Shown piece by piece: positions 27,633-49,106 of a stretch of 64,000 nt of DNA. The position numbers and the translations under genes were made by a program. Positions within the stretch are counted from its first letter, which is position 1. The number at the start of each line of letters is the position of its first letter. This DNA comes from Mitsuaria sp. GD03876 (GTDB lineage: Bacteria; Pseudomonadota; Gammaproteobacteria; Burkholderiales; Burkholderiaceae_C). Location of the stretch: assembly GCF_029840635.1 (NCBI RefSeq), contig NZ_JAOCCU010000012.1, forward strand, positions 62,001 to 126,000, given 5' to 3'. The notes beneath the pieces are model-generated. The model saw only the letters and a program-made list of their open reading frames with translations, did not search any database and was not told where the DNA came from.

Positions 27633-28303
27633 CAGTTGGCTCCCTTCTTGGCCTTGACCTTGACGGCCGGATGGATCACGACGAATCCTTCCTTCGCGCC
27701 AGGAACGGCACCACGGACCAGCACCAGCTGGCGGGCTTCGTCGATGCGGACGACATCCAGGTTCTGGACGGTCACGGTGACGTCGCCGAGGTGGCCCGAC
27801 ATTTTCTTGCCCGGGAACACGCGGCCCGGATCCTGCGCCATCGAGATGGAGCCAGGAACGTTGTGCGAGCGGCTGTTACCGTGCGAAGCGCGCTGCGAAC
27901 CGAAGTTGTGGCGCTTGATGGTGCCTGCGAAGCCCTTACCGATCGAGGTGCCCTGCACGTCGACCAGTTGGCCGGCGGCGAACAGCGTCACGGGGACTTG
28001 GGCGCCAGCCTTGTACTCGGCGGCGACCGCGGCATCCACGCGGAATTCCTTGATGATTTCACCGGCTTCGACGCCAGCCTTCGCGAGGTGACCCGCTTCC
28101 GGCTTGGTGACACGGGACGCCTTGCGCGTGCCGTAGGTCACCTGGATGGCGCTGTAGCCGTCGGACTCTTCGGTCTTGATCTGGGTCACGCGGTTGTTGG
28201 ACACGTCCAGCACGGTCACGGGGACGGTATCGCCGTCGACCGTGAACACACGCATCATGCCAACCTTGCGGCCCAGCAATCCGAGACGATTGCTAAGACT
28301 CAT
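27632..28303 (-). CDS. rplC: 50S ribosomal protein L3
   Basis: 223 residues beginning [20 protein letters not shown] and containing the glutamine-methylation-type region [47 protein letters not shown]. The ATG at 28303 has AGGAGAAAACC upstream. It is the first gene of its own segment, with a 195-base leader and a promoter at 28498-28527. L3 starts 50S assembly. Slightly longer than the E. coli protein at the C-terminus (GAN end). Confidence 0.98.
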   Translation of the reverse strand: MSLSNRLGLLGRKVGMMRVFTVDGDTVPVTVLDVSNNRVTQIKTEESDGYSAIQVTYGTRKASRVTKPEAGHLAKAGVEAGEIIKEFRVDAAVAAEYKAGAQVPVTLFAAGQLVDVQGTSIGKGFAGTIKRHNFGSQRASHGNSRSHNVPGSISMAQDPGRVFPGKKMSGHLGDVTVTVQNLDVVRIDEARQLVLVRGAVPGAKEGFVVIHPAVKVKAKKGAN

Positions 28304-28497
28304 GGTTTTCTCCTGACCCCGAACGCGCCGACGGAGACACCACCGCGCGCCTGAAGTCATTTCACACACCCGACATCGATTGGCCGGGCCGACAAGAGCA
28401 CCGCGTGCTTGAGAGGACAGGAGTAAAGGCCCCAACCCCTCCGCTCGCGCGATGCAACGAAACCGCACCAGGGAGTCCCGGCGCGGAAAAGCTGGCG

Positions 28498-28527
28498 AGT
28501 ATAGCGCCAACCCTGATAAGGCCGCAA
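28498..28527 (-). promoter_or_regulatory. Promoter for the rplC-rpsQ segment
   Basis: On the minus strand TTGCGG and TATACT are separated by 18 bases, 55 bases after the rpsJ terminator. The -10 is a good match; the -35 is weak, and a GC-rich discriminator follows. Confidence 0.6.
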
Positions 28528-28582
28528 GCGGCGCGATGCCGCCCGCCCACGTGAGCCGGGGCTCGCCGGGCATTCGGCAATG

Positions 28583-28608
28583 AAAAAGGCGACCCGAAGG
28601 TCGCCTTT
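28583..28608 (-). terminator. Terminator after rpsJ
   Basis: Perfect 10-bp stem AAAGGCGACC/GGTCGCCTTT (28585-28594 and 28599-28608) with a stable TTCG tetraloop on the minus strand. It is followed by TTCATT, with the stem itself ending in a TTTTT run. It ends 37 bases after the rpsJ stop. Confidence 0.85.
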
Positions 28609-28645
28609 CAGGCAGCGGCCGGAAAACTCCGGCGCCACAGCCGCA

Positions 28646-28960
28646 TCACTGCAGCTTGATCTCGACGTCCACGCCGGCCGGCAGGTCCAGCTTCATCAGC
28701 GCGTCGACCGTCTTGTCGGTCGGATCGACGATGTCCATCAGACGCTGGTGAGTGCGGATTTCAAACTGGTCGCGCGAGGTCTTGTTGACGTGCGGCGAAC
28801 GCAGGATGTCGAAACGTTCCTTGCGGGTCGGCAGGGGCACGGGGCCCTTGACGATCGCGCCGGTGCGCTTGGCGGTGTCCACGATCTCGAGGGCCGATTG
28901 GTCGATCAGCTTGTAATCGAAGGCCTTCAGCCGGATGCGGATCTTTTGCTTGGTAGACAT
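28646..28960 (-). CDS. rpsJ: 30S ribosomal protein S10 / NusE
   Basis: 104 residues: [30 protein letters not shown], then [40 protein letters not shown]10 is a 30S head protein and, as NusE, a transcription antitermination factor that binds NusB and NusG. Here it is the last gene of the str segment, cut from rplC by a terminator. Confidence 0.98.
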   Translation of the reverse strand: MSTKQKIRIRLKAFDYKLIDQSALEIVDTAKRTGAIVKGPVPLPTRKERFDILRSPHVNKTSRDQFEIRTHQRLMDIVDPTDKTVDALMKLDLPAGVDVEIKLQ

Positions 28961-29095
28961 GACTTTTCCTTCAAAGAGCGACGCAATGTTTCAGGCATTG
29001 CGGAGGCAGCGATGGCGCCGCCGAGTCTCGAGCGCGTCGCCCCGCCGGAGCGAGACGACGCCTTCAGCGATACCCGACGGGTACCAGCAGAAGAT

Positions 29096-30286
<1,191 letters not shown>

Positions 30287-30403
30287 TTCAATTCTCCAAA
30301 AAGAGCATCTGTCCGGTCTGTTGGTTTAGCGTTTCCGCAGCATCCTGATTCCCCGGCGACCGGCAACCGGGAGGAAAGGCTGCGAAGACGATTCGATGAT
30401 CGA

Positions 30404-30438
30404 AAACGAAACGAGCCGGCACTCGGAAGCGCCGGCTC
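30404..30438 (-). terminator. Hairpin between fusA and tuf (weak terminator or processing site)
   Basis: 8-bp perfect stem GAGCCGGC/GCCGGCTC (30413-30420 and 30431-30438), 10-base loop, followed on the minus strand by GTTTCGTTTTCG. It begins 6 bases after the fusA stop. The tail is broken by G and C, so partial termination is more likely than complete. Confidence 0.45.
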
Positions 30439-30444
30439 AGTGCA

Positions 30445-32547
<2,103 letters not shown>

Positions 32548-32616
32548 GGTGTCACTCCAAATGCATGGAGCCGCCATCGGGTCAGTAATAACCCGAGGCG
32601 GCCAGAGAGGTCTTGA

Positions 32617-33087
32617 TTAGAAGCGGAAGTGCGAGAACGCCTTGTTGGCGTCTGCCATGCGGTGGACTTCGTCGCGCTTCTTCATCGCGCCACCACGGCC
32701 TTCCGAGGCCTCCAGCAGTTCGTTGGCCAGACGTTGGGCCATCGACTTCTCACCGCGCTTGCGCGCGGATTCCTTCAGCCAGCGCATGGCGAGGGCCAGA
32801 CGGCGGACGGGGCGAACTTCCACGGGAACTTGGTAGTTCGCACCGCCAACGCGACGGGACTTCACTTCGACCATGGGCTTCACGTTGTTGATCGCGATCA
32901 TGAAGATCTCGAGCGGATCCTTGCCGGACTTCTGCTCGACTTGCTCCAGGGCGCCGTAAATGATGCGCTCTGCAACGGCCTTCTTGCCCGATTCCATGAT
33001 GACGTTCATGAACTTGGACAGATCAACGCTACCGAACTTCGGGTCCGGCAGGATCTCGCGCTTGGGTACTTCGCGACGACGTGGCAT
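32617..33087 (-). CDS. rpsG: 30S ribosomal protein S7
   Basis: 156 residues: [19 protein letters not shown], then [35 protein letters not shown] and [39 protein letters not shown]7 nucleates the 30S head and in E. coli represses its own and fusA translation. It lies 153 bases from rpsL with a hairpin in between. Confidence 0.98.
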   Translation of the reverse strand: MPRRREVPKREILPDPKFGSVDLSKFMNVIMESGKKAVAERIIYGALEQVEQKSGKDPLEIFMIAINNVKPMVEVKSRRVGGANYQVPVEVRPVRRLALAMRWLKESARKRGEKSMAQRLANELLEASEGRGGAMKKRDEVHRMADANKAFSHFRF

Positions 33088-33200
33088 GGGATTCTTCCTT
33101 CAATGCTTCAGTTGGTCAGGGCTCTCGCCCCGCCGCGGATCTCCACCGACATCTGGGGGATCCACTTACTCGGTTGTCGGTGCACACGCACCTGAACCGC

Positions 33201-33225
33201 AAAAATTCAGTGACCGCTCGGTCAC
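33201..33225 (-). other. Hairpin with T5 tract in the rpsL-rpsG spacer
   Basis: Arms GTGACCG (33210-33216) and CGGTCAC (33219-33225) around two bases, followed on the minus strand by TGAATTTTTGC. It starts 15 bases after the rpsL stop. It could be a partial terminator or a processing site; in E. coli this spacer holds the S7 repressor site. Confidence 0.45.
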
Positions 33226-33240
33226 CAAGACCTGGCTTGA

Positions 33241-33618
33241 TTAAGCCTTCTTCGGGCGCTTCGCGCCGTACTTGGAACGCGACTGCTTGCGATCCTTGAC
33301 GCCCTGCAGGTCCAGCGAACCGCGCACGATGTGGTAACGCACACCCGGCAAGTCCTTGACCCGGCCGCCGCGGACCAGCACGACGCTGTGTTCCTGCAGG
33401 TTGTGGCCTTCACCGCCGATGTACGAGATGACCTCGAAACCGTTGGTCAGGCGCACCTTGGCGACCTTACGAAGCGCCGAGTTCGGCTTCTTCGGGGTGG
33501 TGGTGTACACGCGGGTGCAGACGCCACGACGTTGCGGGCACGACTGCATGGCCGGCGACTTGGATTTCGTCACCTCGGTCTCACGACCGTGGCGAACGAG
33601 CTGATTGATGGTTGGCAT
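33241..33618 (-). CDS. rpsL: 30S ribosomal protein S12
   Basis: 125 residues beginning [13 protein letters not shown]12 lies in the decoding centre. [13 protein letters not shown] and [12 protein letters not shown] carry the lysines whose replacement gives streptomycin resistance elsewhere; both are wild type here. The start at 33618 is set by homology. It is the first gene of the str segment, with a promoter at 33802-33831 and a ~175-base leader. Confidence 0.98.
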   Translation of the reverse strand: MPTINQLVRHGRETEVTKSKSPAMQSCPQRRGVCTRVYTTTPKKPNSALRKVAKVRLTNGFEVISYIGGEGHNLQEHSVVLVRGGRVKDLPGVRYHIVRGSLDLQGVKDRKQSRSKYGAKRPKKA

Positions 33619-33801
33619 AAGTAACTTGTTCCCGTTTGAAGTCACAACCCCAGCCGGCCTTGGCCTCGCGGAACCGCGTGAGATCGAGGCGTTCCACAAG
33701 CGACAAAAGCGCAGCGCCTTGCGGCACCACGCTCGAATCAACCCCGCGACCGGTTCGAAACCTGGCCTCGGGACGCATCAAGACATGCTGGAGAGCCGGC
33801 G

Positions 33802-33831
33802 ATTGTAGGCGAGTTCGATGAAATCGCACAA
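33802..33831 (-). promoter_or_regulatory. Promoter of the rpsL-rpsG-fusA-tuf-rpsJ segment
   Basis: On the minus strand TTGTGC and TACAAT are separated by 18 bases. The -35 lies only 7 bases from the start codon of the divergent PIN gene, so the two genes share this short control region. Confidence 0.55.
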
Positions 33832-33837
33832 GGCGCT

Positions 33838-34353
33838 ATGCTGCCGGACCCTATGCAAGACGCTGATTCCCCCGCCCCTGCGCAGCTTTCCGACAACGCC
33901 GGACCGCCGACGCCGATCGTGATCCTGGACACGCAGGTCGTGATGGACTGGCTGGTGTTCGACGAGCAAAGCCTTCGGCCACTCATCGCCGCCGTTGAGA
34001 GCCGGCACTTACTTTGGACCGCGACCGACGCGATGAAGGCGGAGCTGCTCCATGTCATCGGACGGGGCGTGGCGGCCAGCTATCGACCGGACGTGGCGCG
34101 CGTGCACGCCGCCTTCGAGCGGCACTGCCGCTTCGTCGCCGAACCGGTCCTCGGCATCGCCCGGCCGCGCTGCAGCGACCCGGACGACCAGAAATTCATC
34201 GATCTGGGCCTCTCGCTGGCCGCGGCGCAGCCGACCTGGCTGATCTCGCGCGACCGCGCCGTGCTCAAGGTGGCCAAGCGCGCCGCCAAGCTCGGCTTGC
34301 CGATCCTGTCGCCGACCGCCTGGCTGAAGCTGAACGCGCCGCCAGCCGCCTGA
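33838..34353 (+). CDS. PIN-domain putative ribonuclease (toxin-like)
   Basis: 171-residue protein with a PIN nuclease fold. Candidate metal-binding acids are Asp31 in IVILDTQVVMDWLVF, Glu69 in MKAELLHVI, Asp117 in DPDDQKFIDLG and Asp139 in LISRDRAVLK. It belongs with the COG1569-like putative toxin PIN proteins. No antitoxin-sized partner gene is adjacent on this strand. The start at 33838 has AAGG 5 bases upstream; ATG 33853 lacks one. The gene faces away from rpsL and towards rpoC, inside the otherwise conserved rpoC-rpsL junction. Substrate unknown. Confidence 0.75.
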   Translation: MLPDPMQDADSPAPAQLSDNAGPPTPIVILDTQVVMDWLVFDEQSLRPLIAAVESRHLLWTATDAMKAELLHVIGRGVAASYRPDVARVHAAFERHCRFVAEPVLGIARPRCSDPDDQKFIDLGLSLAAAQPTWLISRDRAVLKVAKRAAKLGLPILSPTAWLKLNAPPAA

Positions 34354-34364
34354 TTCCACGAGCA

Positions 34365-34405
34365 CAAAGAAAAAGGCTGCCGCCCTGGTCGGGTCGGCAG
34401 CCTTT
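34365..34405. terminator. Bidirectional terminator between the PIN gene and rpoC
   Basis: Perfect 11-bp arms AAAGGCTGCCG (34372-34382) and CGGCAGCCTTT (34395-34405). On the minus strand it is followed by TTTTCTTTGTG, a strong rpoC terminator 38 bases after the rpoC stop. In the plus direction it follows the PIN stop with a short T tract. Confidence 0.88.
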
Positions 34406-34442
34406 CGGACGAGCCCCGAAGGGCTCGGCGTGGCGCTGAGGC

Positions 34443-38666
<4,224 letters not shown>

Positions 38667-38684
38667 ACGATTCTCCTGTTCCCT

Positions 38685-42806
<4,122 letters not shown>

Positions 42807-43186
42807 AAAGACTCCGTGTCGAGCGCGCCCCTGGCCGTGAGGCGCGCTGCGTCGGCGACTGGCTGTTCGGGCGTTGCACCCGAAGCTTGGTGGTTGGCCA
42901 CTACCAACCGCTGGCGGACAACCCCGGGGCACCGGACGTCATCGAGGGCGTTGCACCCCACGCATGACGCACGGTTGGACCGCGGTCCGACCAAACCGTT
43001 CTCTGCAGTCGGATCAGAGAACACTCGAAAGAACCGTGCATGATACAGCACGATGCTTTCGATTGCTCTTTGTCAACCGAAACCATCCCAGGGCATACCC
43101 TGAAACGAGGAAAGGGGAGGCCCTGTCGGACCACCCCTCTCGCGGTGCGGGAGCAGATGAACGAGTCATCCGATCCCAACAAGGTC
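42807..43186 (-). other. Long rplL-rpoB intergenic region
   Basis: 380 bases without a gene. Just after rplL an imperfect hairpin (43114-43137, GGGG..CCCC ends) is followed on the minus strand by TTTCCTCGTTT and looks like the partial attenuator known at this junction in E. coli. A perfect TTGACA (43071-43076, minus strand) and a TATCAT (43040-43045) lie 25 bases apart, too far for one standard promoter, though each could be part of an rpoB promoter. The remainder is a GC-rich leader of ~230 bases. Confidence 0.5.
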
Positions 43187-43567
43187 TTACTTGAGTTCGA
43201 CCTTGGCGCCGGCTTCTTCCAGCTTCTTCTTGGCGGCTTCGGCGTCGGCCTTGGCGATGCCTTCCTTGACGGGCTTCGGAGCGCCGTCGACCAGGTCCTT
43301 GGCTTCCTTCAGGCCCAGGCCGGTGATTTCGCGAACGGCCTTGATGACCGAGACCTTGTTGGCGCCGGCGTCCGTCAGGACGACGTTGAACTCGGTCTTC
43401 TCTTCGGCGGCGGCAGCGCCACCGGCGGCGGCGCCACCAGCGGCCGGAGCGGCCATCGAAGCGGCGGACACGCCGAACTTCTCTTCAATCGCCTTGACCA
43501 GGTCGTTCAGTTCCAGAACGGTCATGCTGTCCAGGGCAGCCAGGAAAGCGTCTTTGTCGAATGCCAT
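43187..43567 (-). CDS. rplL: 50S ribosomal protein L7/L12
   Basis: 126 residues. The N-terminal dimerisation helices ([33 protein letters not shown]) are followed by an Ala/Gly hinge and a C-terminal factor-binding domain ending [13 protein letters not shown]. It forms the stalk with L10 and recruits translational GTPases. It lies 46 bases after rplJ. Confidence 0.98.
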   Translation of the reverse strand: MAFDKDAFLAALDSMTVLELNDLVKAIEEKFGVSAASMAAPAAGGAAAGGAAAAEEKTEFNVVLTDAGANKVSVIKAVREITGLGLKEAKDLVDGAPKPVKEGIAKADAEAAKKKLEEAGAKVELK

Positions 43568-43613
43568 GATGGGTTCCTAAATACAGATAAGTTGTGCAGT
43601 GATGCGTCGTCGA

Positions 43614-44138
43614 TCAGGCCGCGGCAGGAGCTTCGGCCGCGGCTTCGGCGCCGCCGCCCTTCTGCTGAGCCAGGGCAGCCAGCACGGCCGCGGTGCGTTG
43701 CACCGGCGACTTGAGCAGGCCGGCGATCTGCGACAGCAGGACTTCCTTGGTCGGGACAGCCGCCAGCGCCTTCACGCCGTTGACGTCCAGAGCCTTGCCG
43801 CCGTAGGCACCACCCTTGATGACGAGCTTGTCGTTGGTCTTGGCAAAGTCAGCGATGACTTTGGCAGCCGCGACAGCGTCTTCCGAAAAGCCGTAGATCA
43901 GCGGGCCGACCATGGCGTCCGTTGCAGCCTCGAACGAGGTGCCGGCGACGGCGCGACGGGCCAGGGTGTTCTTCAGCACGTGAAGGTACACACCCTTGGA
44001 CCGCGCTTCGACGCGCAGCTTGTTCAGGGCTTCAACGGTGAGGCCACGGTACTCAGCCAGCGCCAGCGTCTGGGACTTGGCGGCTTGCGCTGCCACGTCG
44101 GACACGACGGCTGCTTTCTCGTTGCGATTGAGACTCAA
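43614..44138 (-). CDS. rplJ: 50S ribosomal protein L10
   Basis: 174 residues: [42 protein letters not shown] at the N-terminus, and a C-terminal helix that binds L12 dimers. L10-L12 binds the rplJ leader in E. coli to repress translation. Here a 289-base leader separates it from rplA. Confidence 0.98.
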   Translation of the reverse strand: MSLNRNEKAAVVSDVAAQAAKSQTLALAEYRGLTVEALNKLRVEARSKGVYLHVLKNTLARRAVAGTSFEAATDAMVGPLIYGFSEDAVAAAKVIADFAKTNDKLVIKGGAYGGKALDVNGVKALAAVPTKEVLLSQIAGLLKSPVQRTAAVLAALAQQKGGGAEAAAEAPAAA

Positions 44139-44427
44139 GGTCTACTCCTCACATTTCGCCCTCGACGCGATGGCGGACCATCGCCTCTCGGGCACCGGAA
44201 TCAGCGACCTTCTGTCAGGAACCCTCGTGGATGACCACGAATCGAATCCTTTCAGCGGGACCGCCATCTGCGCTGGCCGATGGCCGGAGCCATCGATTAA
44301 GCGAGCCGCCCAGTACATGCGGAGACTCTCGCCAGCGGTCTTGGATGACCTGGCCGGATTGCTCCGGCCAGCCCACCAATTCATCGGCATCGCGCCAGAC
44401 TCGCGCGACACCTCGATTGAATGCGCC
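44139..44427 (-). other. rplA-rplJ intergenic region, candidate L10 leader
   Basis: 289 bases without a gene, ending in the ribosome site GTGAGGAG 8 bases before the rplJ ATG. Its position matches the L10(L12)4-binding leader of other proteobacteria. Several local inverted repeats are visible (for example GGCCGG/CCGGCC near 44354-44375), but the kink-turn target cannot be confirmed by eye. Confidence 0.45.
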
Positions 44428-45135
44428 TTAGGCGGCTGCCGCGGCGTTGATCGTCGCGACGTCCACGCGGGCACCGATGCCCATCGTCGACGACACGGCG
44501 ACCTTGCGCAGGTAGATGCCCTTGCTCGAGGCCGGCTTGGCCTTGTTCAGGGCTTCGACCAGCGCGCGCAGGTTGCCTTCCAGCTTGTCGGTGTCGAACG
44601 AGCGACGGCCGATCGTGCCGTGGATGATGCCGGCCTTGTCGACGCGGAACTGGACCTGGCCAGCCTTGGCGTTCTTGACGGCGGTGGCGACGTCCGGGGT
44701 CACGGTGCCGACCTTCGGGTTCGGCATCAGGCCGCGCGGGCCCAGGATCTGACCCAGGGTACCGACGATACGCATCGTGTCCGGCGAGGCGATCACGACG
44801 TCGAAGGGCATGTCGCCCGCCTTGACGCGCTCGGCCAGGTCTTCCATGCCGACGACGTCGGCGCCGGCGGCCTTGGCTTCCTCAGCCTTGGCGCCTTGGG
44901 CGAACACGGCGACGCGCTTGGTCTTGCCGATGCCGTTGGGCATCACGACGGCGCCACGGACCACCTGGTCCGACTTCTTGGCGTCGACGCCCAGCTGGAT
45001 CGACACGTCAATGGCTTCATCGAACTTGGCGGTGGCGCATTCCTTGACCAGGTTGATCGCGTCGGACAACGCGTACAGCTTGGTCGTTTCCACCTTGCCC
45101 TGCAGGGCTTGTTGACGCTTGGTCAGCTTGGCCAT
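44428..45135 (-). CDS. rplA: 50S ribosomal protein L1
   Basis: 235 residues starting [16 protein letters not shown]. The L1 signature region [21 protein letters not shown] and the segment [33 protein letters not shown] are present. L1 moves with E-site tRNA and in E. coli represses rplKA translation. The start lies one base after the rplK stop. Confidence 0.98.
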   Translation of the reverse strand: MAKLTKRQQALQGKVETTKLYALSDAINLVKECATAKFDEAIDVSIQLGVDAKKSDQVVRGAVVMPNGIGKTKRVAVFAQGAKAEEAKAAGADVVGMEDLAERVKAGDMPFDVVIASPDTMRIVGTLGQILGPRGLMPNPKVGTVTPDVATAVKNAKAGQVQFRVDKAGIIHGTIGRRSFDTDKLEGNLRALVEALNKAKPASSKGIYLRKVAVSSTMGIGARVDVATINAAAAA

Positions 45136-45136
45136 G

Positions 45137-45568
45137 TCAGACACCTTCCACGATGATGCCCATCGAACGGGCGGAGCCGGCGATGGTACGGACTGCGGCA
45201 TCCATGTCGGCGGCCGTCAGGTCCTTCTGCTTGGTCTTGGCGATCTCTTCCAGCTGGGCGCGGGTCAGCTTGCCGACCTTGTCCAGATGGGGGCGCTGCG
45301 AGCCCTTCTCGATCTTGGCAGCCTTCTTCAGCAGCACGGTCGCCGGGGGCGACTTGATGATGAAGGTGAAGCTCTTGTCCGCGAAGGCGGTGATCACGAC
45401 GGGCAGCTTGAGGCCCGGCTCATAGCTCTGCGTCTGGGCGTTGAACGCCTTGCAGAATTCCATGATGTTCAGACCACGCTGACCCAGCGCGGGACCGACC
45501 GGAGGCGACGGGTTCGCCTTGCCAGCCGGGATTTGCAGCTTGATGTAGCCGACAATCTTCTTGGCCAT
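45137..45568 (-). CDS. rplK: 50S ribosomal protein L11
   Basis: 143 residues: [46 protein letters not shown] and a C-terminal rRNA-binding domain. L11 belongs to the GTPase centre and is needed for RelA activation. Start at 45568 follows AGGAG. It lies 163 bases after nusG; that spacer holds only GC-rich hairpins. Confidence 0.98.
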   Translation of the reverse strand: MAKKIVGYIKLQIPAGKANPSPPVGPALGQRGLNIMEFCKAFNAQTQSYEPGLKLPVVITAFADKSFTFIIKSPPATVLLKKAAKIEKGSQRPHLDKVGKLTRAQLEEIAKTKQKDLTAADMDAAVRTIAGSARSMGIIVEGV

Positions 45569-45731
45569 GATTTCTCCTGATGGCGCCGCGGCGGCCACGC
45601 CGCTTCGCCTGAGTGCTAACGCAAGGGGCTGGTCAGAGACTTACCCTTGCTCCTCTTGTCCGCCTCTCGTTGCGGACTGGTCACGGAAGGTTGCGCCGGC
45701 TGTCGCCGTCGAGCACCTTCGGGCTCTTGGA

Positions 45732-46316
45732 TCAGACCTTCTCGACCTGGGCGAAGTCCAGCTCGACGGGCGTCGCGCGACCGAAGATCGTGACCGAGAC
45801 GCGCAGCTTCGACTTGTCGTAGTTGACTTCCTCGATGCTGCCGTTGAAGTCGGTGAACGGGCCTTCCTTGACGCGGACGATCTCGCCGACGATCCATTCG
45901 ACCTTCGGCTTGGGCTTGTCGACGCCCTCTTGCATCTGGTTGACGATCTTCATGACCTCGGCTTCCGAGATCGGCGCCGGGCGGTTCTTCGCGCCACCGA
46001 CGAAACCGGTGACCTTCGACGTGTGCTTGACCAGGTGCCAGCTGTCGTCGTCCATCACCATCTCGACCAGCACGTAGCCGGGGAAGAAGCGACGCTCGGT
46101 GACGGCCTTCTTGCCGTTCTTCAGCTCGACCACTTCCTCGGTCGGCACCAGGATGCGGCCGAACTTGTCCTGCATGCCGGCGCGATCGATGCGCTCGCGC
46201 AGGTTGCGCTCGACCGCCTTTTCCATGCCGGAATAGGCGTGCACGACATACCAGCGCTTGGCCGGGCCCGCGGGGGCTGTCGACTCGGTGGCAACGACGT
46301 TTTGATCTTCGCTCAT
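45732..46316 (-). CDS. nusG: Transcription termination/antitermination factor NusG
   Basis: 194 residues. The NGN domain ([24 protein letters not shown], then [31 protein letters not shown]) binds RNA polymerase, and the KOW domain ([22 protein letters not shown]) contacts Rho or S10. It follows secE by 22 bases. The N-terminal ~15 residues before KRWYVV are an extension relative to E. coli. Confidence 0.98.
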   Translation of the reverse strand: MSEDQNVVATESTAPAGPAKRWYVVHAYSGMEKAVERNLRERIDRAGMQDKFGRILVPTEEVVELKNGKKAVTERRFFPGYVLVEMVMDDDSWHLVKHTSKVTGFVGGAKNRPAPISEAEVMKIVNQMQEGVDKPKPKVEWIVGEIVRVKEGPFTDFNGSIEEVNYDKSKLRVSVTIFGRATPVELDFAQVEKV

Positions 46317-46338
46317 CTCGGTCCCTATCCGTTGCCGC

Positions 46339-46722
46339 TCAGCGCTTCCAACCCAGCACCAGGTCGTACAGCACCCACTCCAGCGTCTTGTCGGTGAGCC
46401 ACAGGAACAGCGCCATCACCACGACGAACGCGAACACGTACAGCGTCATCTGGCCGGCTTCCTTGCGGGTCGGCCAGACCACCTTGCCCACTTCCTTCAT
46501 CGAATCCTGACCGTAGGCGATCAGCGACTTGCCGGATTCCGACGTGAAGAACGCGGCGACCGCGGCGACCAGCAAAGCGATCAGCGCGCCCCACTGGACC
46601 CACGGACCTTGCTTGCTCAGCGCGTAGAACGCCACGATGGCCGCGACCAGCAGCAGCACGGCGCCGGCCAGCTTGACCTTGTCGGCGCCCGTGGTCACGG
46701 TTTCGACTTGAGGATTGGACAT
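46339..46722 (-). CDS. secE: Preprotein translocase subunit SecE
   Basis: 127 residues with three predicted membrane segments ([36 protein letters not shown] and [16 protein letters not shown]) and the conserved amphipathic motif [17 protein letters not shown]. This three-span form matches E. coli. The start at 46722 (MSNPQVE) is preceded by a ribosome site; a longer frame extends into the tRNA-Trp spacer and is rejected. Confidence 0.96.
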   Translation of the reverse strand: MSNPQVETVTTGADKVKLAGAVLLLVAAIVAFYALSKQGPWVQWGALIALLVAAVAAFFTSESGKSLIAYGQDSMKEVGKVVWPTRKEAGQMTLYVFAFVVVMALFLWLTDKTLEWVLYDLVLGWKR

Positions 46723-46872
46723 TGAACTCACTTCCGTGCCGGGGCTCACCACCCCGGCATTTGTTCGCCTGAAAACACTTCTGGCGAACCCACCAGCAGC
46801 AAAGCCCGCCGAGATGACTCCCGCGGGCTTGCCTTGACCACCAGGACCAACGTTCGCGCTATCGCTGATCGT

Positions 46873-46948
46873 TGGCAGGGGCAGAGGGTCTCGAACCCCC
46901 AACCTTCGGTTTTGGAGACCGACGCTCTGCCAATTGAGCTATGCCCCT
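46873..46948 (-). tRNA. tRNA-Trp (CCA)
   Basis: 76-base minus-strand cloverleaf with encoded CCA, acceptor AGGGGCA/TGCCCCT and discriminator G. Its anticodon loop CTCCAAA gives CCA. It lies between tuf and secE, as in other proteobacteria. Confidence 0.97.
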
Positions 46949-46965
46949 GTGGCCTTTGACTTGAA

Positions 46966-48156
<1,191 letters not shown>

Positions 48157-48198
48157 CTTGCGCTCCTGGCGATCAGAAGAAACGGGATAGGAATTTGG

Positions 48199-48273
<75 letters not shown>

Positions 48274-48346
48274 ATCGACACAGGATTGACGACCTTATCA
48301 GCAATCCTGTGTCGAGCTCTCGACACGACAACCTTCAGCTTTCCTT

Positions 48347-48420
48347 TGGAGCGGGAAACGGGAATCGAACCCGTGTCATTAGCTTGGAAGGCTAAGGTTC
48401 TACCATTGAACTACTCCCGC
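48347..48420 (-). tRNA. tRNA-Gly (UCC)
   Basis: 74-base minus-strand tRNA with encoded CCA, acceptor GCGGGAG/TTCCCGC with one wobble pair, and discriminator T. The anticodon loop CTTCCAA gives UCC. Second tRNA of the tufB cluster. Confidence 0.96.
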
Positions 48421-48503
48421 CCGGGAGCTTGCCAATTCCAGCTGCCTGAACCGCGAAGCGGGTGTCGATCACCCGCTTCGTTGCTCGTGCATCTGTTTCG
48501 CCT

Positions 48504-48589
48504 TGGTGGAGGAGGCTGGATTCGAACCAGCGTACGCGTTAGCGGGCAGATTTACAGTCTGCTGCCTTTAACCACTCGGCCACCCCTCC
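48504..48589 (-). tRNA. tRNA-Tyr (GUA)
   Basis: 86-base minus-strand tRNA with the long variable arm of class II. The acceptor is GGAGGGG paired with the C-rich 3' side, discriminator A, with encoded CCA. The anticodon loop contains GTA. First gene of the tRNA-tuf-secE-rpoBC run, 14 bases from the -10 element. Confidence 0.97.
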
Positions 48590-48603
48590 GAGGCGAGCCC
48601 ACG

Positions 48604-48631
48604 ACTATAGCAGCGTTCTTATTTGGCGCAA
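48604..48631 (-). promoter_or_regulatory. Promoter of the tRNA-Tyr/Gly/Thr-tuf operon
   Basis: On the minus strand TTGCGC and TATAGT are separated by 16 bases (TTTGCG with 17 is an alternative). A GC-rich discriminator (CGTGGGCTCG) follows the -10, as expected for stringently controlled stable-RNA promoters. Confidence 0.75.
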
Positions 48632-48800
48632 ACACTTTTTGCTCCAGGAACCGGGGGCGTGCGATTGGCGCTCCATTGCACTCCCCTCACTGGAATACCT
48701 GACTCGCCCCGCGAGCACGGACCCGACCCCACCCACCCCGCTTCGCCCCTCGCTGTGTGCCCCAGCGCACGTTCCGGCACGCCGGCACGCGGACCACTCG

Positions 48801-48819
48801 TAATACCAATTTGCGACCA
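48801..48819 (-). promoter_or_regulatory. GlcNAc-locus operator motif, distal site at the TonB receptor
   Basis: On the minus strand TGGTCGCAAATTGGTATTA. It matches the 19-bp motif found at the nag operon promoter (TGGT at positions 1-4, TGG at 12-14, TTA at 17-19). It lies 138 bases upstream of the second site and overlaps the palindrome at 48815-48826. Confidence 0.6.
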
Positions 48820-48938
48820 AGTGGTCTCATCCGCACGGGGGCCGGATGCCGGAAGACACGCCAGGGCCGGATCGCCCAGACACCGCTGTCCATGCGGGTC
48901 GCGGCGATGCCACAGCAGGGAAAACACGCCCCTTGAAC

Positions 48939-48957
48939 TGGTAGCAAAGTGGCGTTA
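48939..48957 (+). promoter_or_regulatory. GlcNAc-locus operator motif, proximal site at the TonB receptor
   Basis: TGGTAGCAAAGTGGCGTTA ends 8 bases before the receptor -10 and so covers the place where a -35 box would be. The -35 itself is poor, so the bound protein could either block or help polymerase. Confidence 0.6.
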
Positions 48958-48965
48958 CCGACCGT

Positions 48966-48971
48966 TATAGT
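48966..48971 (+). promoter_or_regulatory. -10 element of the TonB receptor promoter
   Basis: TATAGT, 136 bases upstream of the receptor ATG. No good -35 stands 16-18 bases upstream; the operator-like site lies there instead. Confidence 0.5.
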
Positions 48972-49106
48972 GGCATGGCATTGGTTGCATTGAGGTGTAT
49001 TCGGGGGCGCCAGCTGCATGCCACTCAGCCGTTGGGGTGTCGTGATTTCGGGTGCCAAGTCTTCATCACGGCCACAACTCCCTGGCCACTCGAGGAGCAG
49101 TTCATC

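Larger units (their letters stand above)
28304..28645 (-). other. Long rpsJ-rplC intergenic region
   Basis: 342 bases without a gene, where most bacteria have only a short spacer. It contains, in reading direction, the rpsJ terminator (28583-28608), the rplC promoter (28498-28527) and an untranslated leader of ~185 bases (28304-28490). The leader is the natural place to look for an L4-responsive structure, but I cannot identify one by eye. Confidence 0.6.
48590..49106. other. Divergent control region between tRNA-Tyr and the TonB receptor gene
   Basis: 517 bases without a gene. The left end carries the tRNA-tuf promoter. The right part carries the receptor promoter, two copies of the 19-bp TGGTA direct-repeat motif (48801-48819 and 48939-48957), and a palindrome GACCAAGTGGTC at 48815-48826 overlapping the first copy. 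The receptor leader after the -10 is ~130 bases and contains nothing else I recognise. Confidence 0.6.

Noticed and set aside
43040-43076. Single sigma-70 promoter for rpoB made of TTGACA and TATCAT
   Set aside because: The boxes are 25 bases apart, too far for one promoter; kept only as a remark in the intergenic entry.
48975-49106. Longer TonB receptor start at 48975
   Set aside because: It would put 44 residues before the signal peptide; GAGGAG supports the ATG at 49107.
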